Shown: piece by piece, positions 11,359 through 23,737 of the stretch | How positions within the stretch are numbered: position 1 is the stretch's first letter | Layout: each line of letters begins with the position of its first letter | Source: Laetiporus sulphureus 93-53 | Lineage: Eukaryota > Basidiomycota > Agaricomycetes > Polyporales > Laetiporaceae | Assembly: GCF_001632365.1 (NCBI RefSeq) | Contig: NW_024468605.1 | Location: 1-53,909, forward strand | Direction: 5' to 3' | Length of the DNA: 53,909 nucleotides | The notes under the pieces: generated by a model | Databases searched by the model: none | What the model was told of the DNA's origin: nothing | What the model saw: the letters and a program-made list of their open reading frames with translations, nothing else | Translations under genes and position numbers: made by a program

Positions 11359-13920
11359 TTATCCCGATAATGAAAGGTTGCCGAGCGCTGGGCCGCTTTT
11401 CAGTGACAACAGGAAAGATGAAGAGATGCTGCTCACGAGACGGTTCATAGCCATGCCCAATTCGAGCAAACGAGGGCGTGCGAGGAAACCGTCAACTTTA
11501 TGATCTTCCACGAGCAAGTCCAGGCCGATTTTATCTAGCCTGTCATTGAGGTCTTGCAGTGTCGCTTTCAGCTCTTGCTTGGAGCGGTTTCCACCCTCAG
11601 CGTGCAGCAGCTGGAGCGCTACTGCGATGGTTCGCGTCTGGCTGTCGTGAACCAGCTGCTTGACTGCTGCCAAATCAAGAGTGCTGTCTCCTGATTCGAT
11701 AGCAGTACGTTTGGGTGAAATCGTCTTCGTTCCGCGCGATGGCAGTCTCCGCGGATCAAAGAAGCGGCTGCGAACTGCCCCGAATTTTGGGACTGAGCCT
11801 CGCAATCAGGTAAGACTAGTCAGATAATTTTCCGTCTACATGTACCTTCGTACTGAGAGACTACGGAGGGGATTTCCTGCGCAACCTGTCGAGCGACCGC
11901 GGTGATGTCATAGCAACAGTAGTCGCGCATTTCGAGCACGAGGTCCGCTACGTCGCAATAGTCGCCTGCGAGTGTCTAAGCGTGCCACTCTGGCGAAGAG
12001 CACCAGCGATAATAATACGTGCCGCATCCGCCGATGACCAGGATGGAGGAGCAGCGGTGATCCTTGAGCATCGCGCGAATCTGCGTGGAATGTATATGAG
12101 TGTGCGTGCAAGCATGAGAGATCGGGACGAGCCTTGAAGATAAGAGGCGTGATGGGGTCCGCGGAGACGAGCCGCTGCATTCGCAGGTCTCGAATGAGGA
12201 AGTTGGTCGCGCAGCTGTCCTCGTCGAATAGCAGGAGGTCCGTTCCTAGCTCCAGTGCCTGCGAGAGATTTGATCTGAGTAGCGGAGCGGTACAAGAACA
12301 GGAAACGCTCACCTCGATCACGCCTGCGGCCATGGACGTGCTCCCGCTCGCGTCCTGTGTAGAGAAAGCGGTAGTAGAGGCGCCTCCTGGGAGATTGTTG
12401 ATGAAAGGCGAGATGTCGACGCAAATAATTGGGCGGCCATCCTCGCCTTGTACGGACACGCATCGATCCGAGGTCACCACGAACTCTCGGCCATCTATGA
12501 TACAAGCAGGTCAATCGGGCACCACAAAAGACGAAAGAGCCAACGACCTCCGGAGATGTGATTGTAACACCCGACCGCGAGCGCATCCAACAGCGTCGAT
12601 TTTCCCTGAACAGGAACGCGCACTCAACACACTGCAGCAGCGTTATCACGCATACAATAAAGAGCACCTACATGGAACCCGCCCCCAGCGATCATCGTGA
12701 CTCCCGCTGGGACCGCCATCCCTCTGACTGTGCCGCGATGTGGCAGTGTGAACGTGCGTTCGAGGTTAGGCGGGGACTGGAAAGGCACGGCGGGAGGAGT
12801 GTGCATGGGCGCGTCGGACGCACCGCTCGCGCGCGGAAGAATTGCATCGTTGGCGACGAAGGCGACGAGACCTGCAGACGAGGTTTATTATCAGAGTAGG
12901 GATGAAGAGGATGGAACTGACCTGCTGAGCGGATGAGGGCGCGGAGTGCATCTTGGTCCTCGACGCAGTCTACGAATTCACGCAGCTCGTCAGTATCCGT
13001 ACTGTCCGTGGTGTACAGTAGCGAGCGAGCGAGCGTCGGTATTGCATTGCGGAAGATGTCCGCGGCCCAGTCCCCGAGGATGGTCCGGCCTGGCGGGGAT
13101 AGTCAGCAACGCTCTAACAGCGCACGGGAGCTGAGACGCGTTACCTTGCGCAGGGAGGCCGACGGTAAATCTCGCCTCGATGCCATCGTCGTCTAGGATG
13201 ACCGAGCTTCGCTCGAGCACCTCCTGGCCGGGCGTATCGACGGCGATCTCGCCGCCCTTTGCCGCGGACCAGTTCTTGCTGCTCCGGCTGTTCTTCGATA
13301 GCTGGGCTGCAGACGCATGCAATTTGCGGGTAAGGAAGTCGCAAAGGGCGATTCGTCTGATATGATATCAACACTCAGAAGCAATATACTTTGTTCAGCC
13401 CGTTGCGTACCGAATACGATTCGCATACAGGTCGGGAGGGAATTTTGCCACGGCGTGTTTCACTCGGGCACGAGCCTTGCTCGGTGGAGCGAACGGGTCG
13501 CTCTGCACGTAATCTATGGATAATTGAAACGCAGCAGGGTGAGCGTAATCCCATTGTCCTTCAAAGAATATGAGTTTTATGTATGCTAGTAAGGTGGCGG
13601 AGAGACGCACCCTGGATGTCACGATATGCGGGATAGCTCTTCCCATTCAGTCGTGTTGTAAGCGTACTGATCAACTGGGCTGAGCTGCCGCTAGCTACCG
13701 CAAATGATGTTTACTATGAAGTTACCACTAGTCAAAACGGCGTACGTTACTCGCCTTGTCTTTCATCATGCTGTCGTTTCACTCCGCGGTTCGCACCATA
13801 TTCGGTACGGTCTGCAGGAGCAGAGCCTCTTCCAGCACCGCGGCCGTAGCCCTCTCCCCTGCCGCGCCCGCCATACAGGTTCTTGTAGTACTCTCCACGG
13901 CCTGGGCCAGAATAATGTCT
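11359..13920 (-). CDS. Predicted ABC-class ATPase (PF09818 family)
   Basis: A P-loop ATPase of a family found in fungi and bacteria whose substrate is unknown. Minus-strand exons: about 13755-13920, 13611-13679, 13411-13558, 13145-13356, 12922-13089, 12672-12871, 12548-12605, 12313-12494, 12133-12258, 12023-12080, 11846-11965, 11359-11798, giving about 650 residues. The N-terminus is RGG-rich (GGRGRGEGYGRG), which hints at RNA binding. Next come LNGKSYPAYRDIQG, the central domain, Walker A GGGFHGKSTLLDAL (split by an intron between H and G), the Walker B-like LLLFDEDSCATNF, and SSILVIGGCGDYCDVAD. The introns after IFK and after VIGGC only keep frame if spliced with GC-AG borders (donors AAG/GCTCGT and GCG/GCACGT). 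The first intron also has a candidate GC donor (AAG/GCGAGT), although a GT alternative exists there. The initiator ATG was not resolved; an ATG at about 13991 would need a short first exon whose phase I could not reconcile. Confidence 0.85.
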
Positions 13921-16378
13921 CTTAGATCTCAGCGCTCTTTGCGGGGAAGGCTTTGCCAGCCTATGAAAGGCGAAGAGCCCGTACCTGACATGCAGCAGAC
14001 GATTTGAGACGGAGTGCAGGTCACCAATTAATTGAGTCGACGGTGGTGAGGGTCGCGCTTGATCATGATCTCATGATCGCATAAGTGAGCGCTCTAGGCT
14101 TTTGGTGGCAGCAATGCTCGATAAGTAAGTAACTTTATAATGTCTCATTAGTACTGTAAGCGCCCTCAGGCCTCAGCGCTCGGCGCTTACGCAGGAATGG
14201 TTTTTTTATCGTTGCCTTACTCTCTCGCGTCTGCGCGGCATACTTTGCAAGCTGGCTTTGTGCAATCTCGCCAGTGTTATGCGTGCAACTCATCTTGGAT
14301 CCACAGTCGTACTCAATGCTAGTTTGGATAACGTCCTGAAGAACAGCATGGACGAATGAGAGACTGGCAGCTAACTTTCTTTCCTCGTACTCTGCACGTT
14401 TGGGAAGAGCAGAATAGCCTTTCGCGTCCCAGAGGGCTCATTGCGAAGAGCCGTATTGCCTGTCAGCTGGACATCTCACTAGCACTGCCCATGAGTTCCG
14501 ACCGACATTGACACCGGCTAGCCGGGACACTGTCTTCTTGTACCTGGACTGAGGATCCTCTTGTTGATATCGCAAATCTCATGCTTACTCCTGCTCGCAT
14601 CCACGTATGGCCTCCCATCGCTCATCCGTACCTTGAAATCCGCATTCGATGCGTGACTTATAACGCCAGGCGCGCACCATCGCGGTCTCATCGGCACACC
14701 TGTCCTGGATTACCTTCGATGGCGAAGACGGTATTACATCTCCTTTCCGGTGTCTCAGAGGCCATCCAGGCTGTGTTGACTCTCGGCAGCTTTGCATCAA
14801 GCGTCATCGTGCGTGTGCCTGCCACCCTGGTGTGCTACTGTAGCAACAGTTAGCTCTCGGCCCTGGTCACCGTGGGCTCATGTTTCCTATAGTGCGGAGC
14901 TATCTCGCCTCCGACACATTCTCTGGCTGATATAGCATTCCTGACATGACGCATCCACATCCACATCTGCCTAAGCACGAGCCATTGTAGCCGCCGCTCA
15001 TTTTCTACCAAAGGGAATTCACGGATTTAGAAGCCTTATTCAGTATGGGGCATGACAGCTTCGGCATCTCTCGCAACCGCCAACGACGGGATATTGGTTC
15101 TCGTCAAAATCGAGACTCGCGATGCCATGACGAATTTGGATGGCATTCTTTCTGTAGATGGCCTCGGTATGCCTGTCATGTTTCGTATCGATGACTGAGT
15201 GCGTGGTTTTAATTTTCGCTGCAGATGGTGTTCTCGTTGGTCTTATGGTCTGTCGCTCTCGCATGGGTACCGATCGCCGTCTCTCGACTTGCAACCGGAA
15301 GTCGAGGTGCTGATCCAAAACGTACGGAGACAATGCACATATCAAAAGCGAGAAATGGTCAATAGCTCCATGACCTGCTCCGGGTGTCTCGCAAATTCAA
15401 GTGTCTTGATTCGAAGCGCCATGCTGCGAGCTCTCAGGCAGCAAACCATGTCGAGGAAGGCTTTGATATCTTACATGAGGTCTAGCCCCGTCTGCGTGAC
15501 GCGATTTGCCCATCTTACGCAACAATACTAGTCTTAATGCGATGACACACTAACGTCACCTCAGGTGCCTCCGCACTCGCTTAGCGCAAAACTTCCGACA
15601 GCCGCGGAGCACACTGCGCTCCCGAGGTCGGTCAGGTACTAATTTGTTTCTCCGCGGTGTTCCCGCATGCTCTGTCAAGATTTGAAATTGTAATATTCGG
15701 CGCGTGCTTGAACAAGGTGCATAGCCAGTTCAATCTCAAAGTCATCAGTGTGTTCCAAGAATAATCTCACGACAACATATGATTATCGGTCTCGCACCTA
15801 CGTAGGAATTCCCTGCTGCGTGGATTCTTTTACATTCCTGACGTTTCTTTTTCCGGGAAGTAGACTTGCGGTTCTATCTACAAAACGTAGAAGAAGCCAA
15901 CCAGTGGCATGCACACGGTCTTATCGCGACACATCCATTCTCCGATATGACACAGAATTTGTCACCAACTCTCCATGCCGGTCGGCGTCAGGTGTGCTGC
16001 GATGCTGACAAAGGGTATACTCCGTCCTACCTTACACTAGCCCTAATCATCCGACGTGTTGCTCAGAATGAAGTTAGGTTCAGTTAAGTTGAGTTGGAGC
16101 CATGGTGGCCACATCTCAGCAGAAATGCATACGTTTTTTGTTGTATAGATGCTATTGTAAGGGTGGCATCACTTTCGCTAGCGAAGTCATTTATTTCAGA
16201 TCGCAAACTCTGTCATGTTGACTCAGAACGTGGTGTCTTATCGCCGCTGTCAACCCTTAGGCTCGTAGAGGTGTTTAATCGCTCCACTTGGGCTGACTGA
16301 CACCATAAAGCCTCTCATCATTCCGTCTGTGTCTTCAAGCTCGTAACCGTGACATCTGTGCTGCATTCTCTCTCCCAT
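13921..16378. other. 2.4-kb intergenic region, no gene recognised
   Basis: Both strands hold only short frames without recognisable motifs, the longest being about 100-110 codons near 15040-15530. I see no terpene synthase remnant, transposon end or RNA gene. The last 300 bases are the probable promoter and leader of the terpene synthase. Confidence 0.4.
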
Positions 16379-17522
16379 ATGTCGCTTCACGTTCTCTCTC
16401 AGATGGTGGACATCAGTGGAGACCTCACCGTCAACAAAGTAATTGTAGATGAGCCTGTGCCTTGCATTGTACTCATGCATAACATACAGGAGGATCTTAT
16501 CAATGTCTCGAAGTCGTCGATAGGCCGACTGTTACAAAAGTTCCATGTCACGCCTGCAAAGATCCCCCAGGACTTCGAGCTTGAGTCCAAAGCCAGAACT
16601 GTGACCGACGAATGGACCTTCGGCATTCGCCCTCAAATCAGGACCGGTGTCAACTTTGCCACGGTAGCCTTTGCGCACATCACAGACATCGAAACAAAGG
16701 TCGCCGTTGCACTATACTGTGCACTGATCGCTGGCATGGACGATCCTGCCAGGCTCAGTGCTAATGCGGTGATCTCTAGCGAACCCTTCCGCAAGCTGTG
16801 CAGCGGTTCCGCTCGTTACGATCCGGGAATACCGGGAGCGTTGTTCAAGTTGCTCGTCAAGACTCATGAACTATTCCCTCCTTTTGCTGCCAACACCATT
16901 TACATTTCAGTGTTGCAGTTCCTCAATGGCGCAATGCTGGAGAACGAATATGACAGTGGAGGCTTTGATCTTACCAAATCGGCGCTGCGGTTTGTCGAGT
17001 ACCAGCGATATCTTACTGGGATTTCCGATGGATTTGCATGTTTTATTTGGGAAGGGGCGAAGTTTCCAGATGAGCGAGTTTACGCAAGCGCCATACCGTG
17101 AGTACATTTATTGGACAGATGTTGGGAGTACGCATGATACTAACCCTCAATACATAGTGATGCCGGTATCTTCATGAACTACGTGAAGTAAGATTTGCCG
17201 CTATCACATCCACTGCTGGGAGGTCTGACATTCTGACAGCGACGTATTTTCGTTCTATAAAGAAGAATTAGCGGGGGAGACGACGACATACATCCACAAT
17301 CGCGCTCTCGTGAGTGGAAAGGCACTCCCCGAGACGCTCCACGACGTCATCGACGATGCCTTCGCTGCAGCGGAACGCGTTCGTAATGTTCTCAGCGGCG
17401 AAGCACGGGAGGTGTGGGACAGCTTTGAGAAGGGGTTCATTGTGTTCCATATCGGTGACCGACGATACCGCCTGCAAGAGGTGCTTGGGACGGAATATTT
17501 CCTCGACCGTGCAGAGTGGTAG
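16379..17522 (+). CDS. Tri5-like sesquiterpene synthase 1
   Basis: A class I terpene cyclase of the trichodiene synthase family (PF06330) that would ionise and cyclise farnesyl diphosphate in the cytosol; the product is unknown. Exons 16379-17097, 17158-17187, 17240-17522 give about 343 residues. Motifs: GMDDPAR at about 120-125, where Tri5 has DDSKD, so the Asp pair is kept but the third acidic residue is not; FVEYQRYLTGISDGFACFIW; the complete metal-binding NSE triad NDVFSFYKE (N250, S254, E258); and DRRYRLQEV near the C-terminus, matching the diphosphate-sensing RRYR motif. The middle exon is exactly 30 nt, as in the two paralogues at 33.1 and 34.7 kb. The start is uncertain: a second ATG at 16403 directly follows a CAG acceptor-like sequence, and the first 40 residues do not match the paralogues, so an upstream exon is possible. 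Confidence 0.9.
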
Positions 17523-18720
17523 ACCGAGCATAATCCAATTTGTTTGTTCCGATGTGAGTCTTTCCTGAGAAAACTGACGGCCGTTTTTCACCGACCAGTT
17601 CGTTGGTGTGGGGATACAAGGGCTGTTTGAGGCCCGCGTGCACGGTCGGGCGAGGGAAGTGTTGTTTGAGAGATAATTAGCCCTTCAATGGAAGCAGCAA
17701 TTTGGCGTGCGTGTTTCTCCTATGTTCTGAACACTGAAATTAAAATTTTTCAAGTGGCGCTCCGGGGTGGGTCTGTGAGGTCTTTCGAACTTTCGTGACG
17801 CAAAACCTGAGCACGTATGACAACTTGCGTTCTATCCGACCGTGACAGCAAGTCGGAGTTGCATGAATGCTTCAAGAATGGTACCAGTTGAAAATATGAC
17901 GTTGCATTGCAAACGGACCGACGCCGCTGCCGAAGTTAGTTCACTGGCAGCTGTATGTGGCCCACCAATGTGGCCTGCGCCGTTCAACCAATACGCAGTG
18001 GCACCCTTTTTTGCGGATGCGTTATGACTCAGTAGACGCTGTAGAAGGTGGCCAGGTCGACGTGGCGGAATAGAACACACGCGTGCGCCGCGAGCATGGC
18101 AATTGTGGTCGAGGACGTGATTGGTCCTCGGTCAATGCGATCAATCGGAGGGCACTGCGCGCGGGATGACGTGGACGTTCGACAGATCCGCTGGGATGCG
18201 GTTGTTACCGCTCGGGGCTGGCGCAGGATTGGTTCCGTTAGCACGAAGCGATATGACCCTTGCTTCCCTGCTGCAACGCGCCAATCATGGAATCTATATT
18301 GTCTTGCAATGTAATTACTAATGACACGGATTCCTCCAAGACACTGGAAGCGTTAAATCATTGATGTATCACGGTGACATGGCAGGGACTCGGAGAGGCT
18401 TCAAGCGCTTTGGAAACCAGAGACATTACATGTTGCGGGATGCCGTGTCGCAATTGCGAGCTGTTCCGCGATGCGCGTCAATCTATTGCAATGAAATTTC
18501 CGGGTATTGACAAGGTCAGAACGGTACACGCAAACATGTGATAAATGTATGGAGGGTAAGAGAATCATACAACAATCCAATCCGGGGTGGTGGTGGTGGT
18601 ACATGCTATCGCGACAAGGACGTACTGTACAGTGGTCGATAGAACAAGAAGAAAAAGGGTGGGACGAACGTATGATGTAAATGTCGCGAGTCGACTCGAT
18701 TTCTGGCGAGGCTTGAACGT
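17523..18720. other. Intergenic, no gene recognised
   Basis: 3' flank of terpene synthase 1 and of the convergent PNPOx-like gene. It holds a short GGT microsatellite at about 18586-18600. Nothing else is supported. Confidence 0.4.
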
Positions 18721-19474
18721 CTACGCCACGACGATTTCTTCGACCCACTCTTCCTCCTTCCTCGTGAACCTCGTCCTCTGGTTCGGCGTGACGCCAAGCT
18801 GCACCCAATCCACCTCCAGAGTCTCGATAAGCACGATGGCGCAATTTTTAAGTGCCTGCTCGACCTGCTGCTCCTCCTCCTCGCTTTGCGCTTCGCCATC
18901 TTTCGGTAACTTCTGTGGCCATTTCGATGCCTCATCATATGAGCCTATGGTAGAGCCAGGGACAGGACGACACCAGCTCGCCTTCAACTGCGCATTAACG
19001 CTGTTGAACGACTCCACCCTCTTCTTCTCCCAATCGTAGCCTTGCTCGTCCATCTTGTCGAGCGCGAGCGATGGCGGGGGTGGCGCGCCGGCCTTGAAGT
19101 CAGCCTTGGGGGAAGCCACAATCCGCACGGAGCCGTAGATGCGGAACTGGTCCTTCGAGCCAGCCATCCACCAGGCGACTTCAGCCTGAGGGTTGGCACG
19201 CAGCTGAGAGATCTTGGGGGAACGGACGTCGGTTGTTAGAATGAATACTGGCAGATTGGGATACCCCTCGGGCTGCACGATGTCACGGTGCACGCATGTG
19301 CGGACGTGAGGCCTGCCATTCGGGTCTGCGGTCGCTAGCTGATACACTGATTGAACGCATCAACCAAATTATGCATGCTCCAACGAACATATTGATATTA
19401 CCGGTTTGCCCTTTGTTCTCGGGAACGCTAAGAGCCTTCTTGAGCTCAGACAACCATCGAGGAGCGGACGCCAT
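18721..19474 (-). CDS. FMN-binding split-barrel protein, Alr4036/PNPOx-like
   Basis: A flavin-dependent oxidoreductase-like protein of the pyridoxamine 5'-phosphate oxidase superfamily (Alr4036-type domain, PF12766). Minus-strand exons 19402-19474 and 18721-19346 give 232 residues, joined through a 55-nt GT-AG intron. Residues about 1-110 carry the barrel: APRWLSELKKAL, YQLATADPNGRPHVRTCVHR, ILTTDVRSPKISQL, AEVAWWMAGSKDQFRIYG. These match the family pattern of an FMN phosphate-binding strand, a TDxRSxK loop and a WW/FRxxG strand. The C-terminal RVES, ASWCRPVPGS and EVDWVQLG segments also fit the family. It starts 730 bp before the outer LTR and is convergent with terpene synthase 1. There is no signal peptide or membrane segment. 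True PNPO activity is not implied, because the C-terminal PLP-site signature is not evident. Confidence 0.88.
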
Positions 19475-20203
19475 TGTGGTGTATGTTGAAGAAATATGAA
19501 CGTTTGAACAGCAAGATGTGAAGGCCTCGCGAGGTGGTTGGCATCGAGATATACGGCGGCGGGAGAGCGATCGAGATGAAATCGAGACGGGATCTAAAAT
19601 CGCGCCATTGGGCCGGGGCTGAAGTCGCAGCGTCATCGGGCCTACGTATAGCACAGGTTGGAGACGATTGCAACGCAGAAGGTCTCGGCAGTCGATGCGG
19701 CACGAACAAGACCTAGAATTATCTTACTGTGTAATGCAGGTCAGCTTATTGGTTTGGCCATGTTTCTCACTCTCGCTGCATCACTGCGCCATTGATGTCA
19801 TGTTCCACGTTTACATGCGCTTGAGTACTACTGCTTTCCGTGCCCATAAATATCATACACTGGCAGGGATCGGGCAAGCTCATGGGGTGCAAGAATTAGT
19901 CCCTGTGCGAAGTGATTGTCTTTGGCCACTTAAACTGCCGTTGTGGTCATTTAATCCCATTATCTTCATCACCATCCGAGATCCCTTTCTGAGGCAGAAG
20001 TGAGCTTGTTCATTCCGTATTCCGACTTTCTCTTCCTCCTTTCCAAGATAACTGTTGCCAATAATCAATTCCTTCGATCTGCCTCAAAAATGATGCACGT
20101 GACCGCGTTGGAGGAATAGATTAGCGCGCAGCCTCAGGCACGCCCGGAGCTTTGTCGCCACGTAAGGCTACACTTGACGAGCACATACTCTTGATGCCTT
20201 TTT
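19475..20203. other. Intergenic: PNPOx-like promoter to outer LTR
   Basis: No gene seen. The last bases are a T-run (from about 20199) that supplies the TTTTT target duplication of the outer copia element. Confidence 0.45.
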
Positions 20204-20517
20204 TGTTGGAATATCAAGCCTAGCTATACTTAAGTATGGACTTATCAGTTAGTATTCCCTTTTATGTACTTATCGGGCATTAGCGCCCGTAAGACTTTTC
20301 ACCCGCTTCGCTCGTTCTGCGGGCTTCAGTCCTTCTATCATCAAGGAGCTGAAGCCTGTGAGTACCGATACTGTCCTGCATGAATGCAGCTTACATACTA
20401 ATGTACCGTAGTTGACTCTAGGTACATACTACTAATACAGTCCTTCTATCATCAAGGAGCTGAAGCCTTTGACTCTAGCATGTGTCCTCCCGTCCACTCC
20501 TTTTCCATCCGTTTACA
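20204..20517 (+). repeat. Outer element 5' LTR (314 bp)
   Basis: TG..CA-ended LTR, identical in length to the 3' copy at 31415-31728. I count five differences, all transitions. In four of them the pair is CpG versus TpG or CpA. Confidence 0.93.
20327..20468 (+). repeat. 31-bp direct repeat inside the outer LTR
   Basis: The stretch beginning CAGTCCTTCTATCATCAAGG occurs at 20327-20357 and again at 20438-20468 (111-bp period), and likewise in the 3' LTR. Duplicated blocks in LTRs are often promoter or enhancer units; that role is inferred. Confidence 0.8.
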
Positions 20518-20531
20518 GGTTATGAGCCCCG
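20518..20531 (+). other. Outer element primer binding site
   Basis: GGTTATGAGCCCCG starts at the first base after the LTR. It is complementary to the anticodon arm of eukaryotic initiator tRNA-Met (GGGCUCAUAACC), not to a tRNA 3' end. This fits half-tRNA priming as known for Drosophila copia and yeast Ty5. The putative gag ATG (20522) overlaps it. Confidence 0.8.
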
Positions 20532-23304
20532 CCGGCCACTACGAGATGTCACTCAGCAACCACGAATCATCAGTCAGGATCCCCCGCCTCGCGGAAGATG
20601 GATCGAACTGGGTGCTCTATAAGGAGCAACTCAGGTCCACCGTAACGGCGAAGAAGCTGGTGCGATATCTCGATGGCCGCGACAAGGAGCCTACTGCACC
20701 CACGGCTCCAGGGGTGGATTCCGATGCAGACGAGGCGTACGCAGATGCGTACAACACTTGGGCCGCCGGACATGAGGCGATCAAAACGCTTCTATACCAG
20801 ACGCTACCGGAAACGCTGAAACTCCAGATTATCCCCGAGAAGAAGGTGTCCGGAGCTTGGAAGGTGGTCATAGCTGAGTATGACAATTGCGGTGACTTCA
20901 TCCAGGCTGAACTGCTCCGACGCATGCATGCTCTCCGCTGCACTGAAGAGAAGGACCCTCAACCGACCCTAGATAAGCTCCAGAAGCTTAAGGCCGAGTT
21001 CATGACAGCTGGCGGTGTTCTTGACGACAAGCAATACCACGTGCTCATCATCAGCTGCCTCCTGAAGTCTTATCACCCCGTCGTACGCACCATCCTCTCA
21101 GCTGCTCACCTGGCTTCCATCCAGGCTACTGGCACCACCACAACTCCCACTCCCACCATCATATCCGACGAACTCTTACGCCAGATCTACTCAGTCGCAT
21201 GCGACGAGTTCGCCCTGGACGAGTCACAGAGCACTGCGGAAGACTCCGCACTCATGACGAGGTCAGGTGGCAAGGACGTGAGGAAGATGTGCAGCAATTG
21301 CAATAAGCCCGGCCATCTGAAAGCGGACTGCTGGGCGAAAGGTCGTGGAAAAGAGGGCCAAGGGCCACGGAGCAAGAACAGAGGGAGGAAGCATGACAAG
21401 GGCTCAGGGGGAGCCAGTGCGAATGCGGCGACAACAGGCAATGATGAGGCGTTCGCATTCGCCATTGCGACTGATTTTTCGAAGGTCGAGGGAGCGAAGC
21501 TCCCAAAGCTCACCCGGATCCTCGATTCAGGTGCAAGCTGACACTTCGATCCGGTACACTCGAATTTCACCACATTCTGGGAGATCGAATGCAAGCCAAT
21601 CACGTCAGCCAACAGCCGTGTCTTTTATGCCACCGGTGAAGGCGACGTCTGCATCGCTACTATGCACAAGGGAAAGACAGTCAAGTTTACCCTATGCGAT
21701 GTTCTCTATGTGTCGTCTATGCCTTTCGCCCTCATCTCCATCAGCCACACTACAAAGGCTGGCTACGCTGTCCGTTTCGAGCGCGACGGGTGCCATGTCG
21801 TCTCCCCTCAAGGTACCACCGTGTTTGTAGCCGCCGAGCACAACGGTCTGTACCCGCTACCCGGATCGCCAGTCCCATCAGCACCTGTGAAGGAGACAGC
21901 GTTAATGGTAATGCTATCACTCACCGAGTTCCATCGACGCATGGCCCATGCCTATGCCCCTGCCCTCAAGAAGATGGTTGAGGCTAATGTCGTCACTGGA
22001 GTACGACTCAAGGACACGACCACCGAGTTCTGCGAACCTTGCACGAAGGCGAAGCAGACCTGTGAGTCATTCCCAAAGGTGCGCTCGAGCCCGCAAGTGA
22101 CCGTGTATGGTCAGCGCGTGCACACGGATGTCTGGGGGAAAGCACCGGTGAAGTCCCTCGGCGGCAAGGAGTACTATGTCTCCTTCACCGACGACTACTC
22201 AGATGAGGCAGTTGTGTGCCCTATTGCCCGCAAAAGTGATGTACTCACACAGTACAAGGCCTACAGCTCATGGGTGAAGGCCCACCGAGGTGTCAACTCC
22301 ATCAAGGAACTGCAGAGCGATAATGGAGGGGAGTACATGAGCACGGAATTCCAGGCTTATCTGAAAAGCGAAGGTACGCACCATCGCCGAACTGTGCATG
22401 ACTCCCCGCAGGAGAATGGCAAGGTTGAACGCCTTAACCAGATGCTCGCCGAGCACTCCTGCATGCTGCTCTTCGACGCGGACCTCCCCAAGTTCATCTG
22501 GGCTGAGTCCGTAATGCATACCGTGTGGCTTCACAACTGCACGATGACCCAGAACACCCCCGACTCGATGCCACACGAACGCGCTACAGGGCAGAAGCCT
22601 CATCTCGACCTGCTCCCTCGATTCGGTTGCACCGTGTGGGTACGCGTTGATGCTGCCTCGAAGCTTGATCCGAAGTCGCATCAAGGCCACTGGGTTGGGT
22701 TCGATGCACATAGCAAGGGTCACCGCGTGTACTGGACCAACAAGCGCAAGGTATCCGTCAAACGCGATGTGCGTTTCGTCGAGGAAAACGCACCCATCTC
22801 CGTCAACGTGCCCGAGGGGGAGCCGAACAAGGCCAAAAGCGGCCAGAACGCGCCTACGGGCACTTCACTCCAACCTCCATCGACCTCCACATCAGCCATG
22901 ACCATCACACCATCCAACGCCATCCAACTGCCTGCAACCATCCCGAATGAGTCGACAAACGTGAACACTGAGCTGCTGCAGCCAGAGAGCGTGGTGACCA
23001 AGCCGGAGAGCACACCCGAGCCAGGAGCTGAACGTCCTAAACACGTACGTCAGCCATTTCAATGGATACGTGACTTACAGTCAGGTACCAGCACCACCGG
23101 TGGATGCGGCACACAGCGCGTTCCAAGGAGCGTTCTCGAGCACGCGAAGCTCATGCAGGATCAGCCAGAGGATGAGTCCGACGATGAGGGGGAGACCCTC
23201 TATGCTCTGGTGGCCATGGCTGGTGACACTCCATTGTACCATGAGGCGATGGCCGGGCCGGAACACGAGCAATGGCGAGAGGTGATGCAGGAGGAGCTGG
23301 CGAA
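20522..23304 (+). pseudogene. Outer copia gag, protease and integrase (stop codon, truncated by insertion)
   Basis: Encodes GAG with a UBN2-like capsid region (IPRLAEDGSNWVLYKEQL near the start), a CCHC zinc knuckle CSNCNKPGHLKADC, and the aspartic protease start ILDSGAS. A TGA at 21539-21541 follows, in place of the expected large residue before HF; TGG to TGA is the simplest change. The frame continues open past the stop with protease remainder, the integrase zinc-binding region (FHRRMAHAY...CEPCTKAKQTC) and the catalytic core HTDVWG, LQSDNGGEY and NGKVERLN, i.e. an intact D,D,E set. It then runs into the integrase C-terminal region and a linker. Reading is interrupted at 23310 by the 5' LTR of the inner element; the interrupted frame resumes exactly at 28782. 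Confidence 0.93.
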
Positions 23305-23309
23305 GATAG
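23305..23309. repeat. Inner element target site duplication GATAG (left)
   Basis: GATAG occurs immediately before the inner 5' LTR and again at 28777-28781 right after its 3' LTR. Removing one copy restores the outer element's reading frame. Confidence 0.92.
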
Positions 23310-23737
23310 TGTCGCGATTTGTGATCTGCGGCTCGCCTTGGTACCTATAAGGTTATATTGTTTCCTAGTTTAGTATTTACTCACCCCACTCGATCTTGAG
23401 CTCCCCAACGCTCACTTCCCTTCAGACACTTGACAGTTAGCATATATATTCACAGCGAGTACGTCGGATGCCCCAGAGGCTTTACCCTGGTGCAATCCGT
23501 GTACGTGATTTTACATATAGTTCTGCACCGTACAGATGTACTTATGCTTAGCACAGTGACGCGATAGTACACGTCACTTTAGGTATGAATAGAGAGGCTT
23601 TACCCTGGTGCAATCCGCTGATGCGATAGTACGCGTCACTTTAGCCCTCCGGTCTTTCCGTGTCGAGTAGATGCAGGCATACCAGCCACGTTGACCCCTC
23701 GCGGTCATCCGTTGCACCTCCGCGCTGTAGCGCGTTA
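23310..23737 (+). repeat. Inner element 5' LTR (428 bp)
   Basis: Begins TGTCGCG and ends GCGCGTTA. It contains two internal duplications: AGAGGCTTTACCCTGGTGCA at 23475 and 23593, and a GCGATAGTACRCGTCACTTT block at 23561 and 23623. About 16 differences from the 3' copy, all transitions. Confidence 0.93.

Noticed and set aside
12020..12135. Continuous reading through 12133-12080 on the minus strand as coding sequence
   Set aside because: The frame after IFK runs into sequence unlike the family and loses the IRAMLKDH and GDYCDVAD motifs, so a GC-AG intron explains it better.
15040..15530. Two 100-110 codon open frames on opposite strands in the 14-16.4 kb gap
   Set aside because: They overlap each other, lack recognisable motifs and have no plausible exon partners.
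18586..18600. GGT microsatellite as a notable repeat or CRISPR-like array
   Set aside because: Only five units with no spacers; an ordinary microsatellite.
23310..23737. Possibility that the 428-bp repeats are a duplicated host promoter rather than LTRs
   Set aside because: Equal length, 5-bp flanking duplication, adjacent primer binding site and polypurine tract, and an intervening gag-pol frame all require LTRs.
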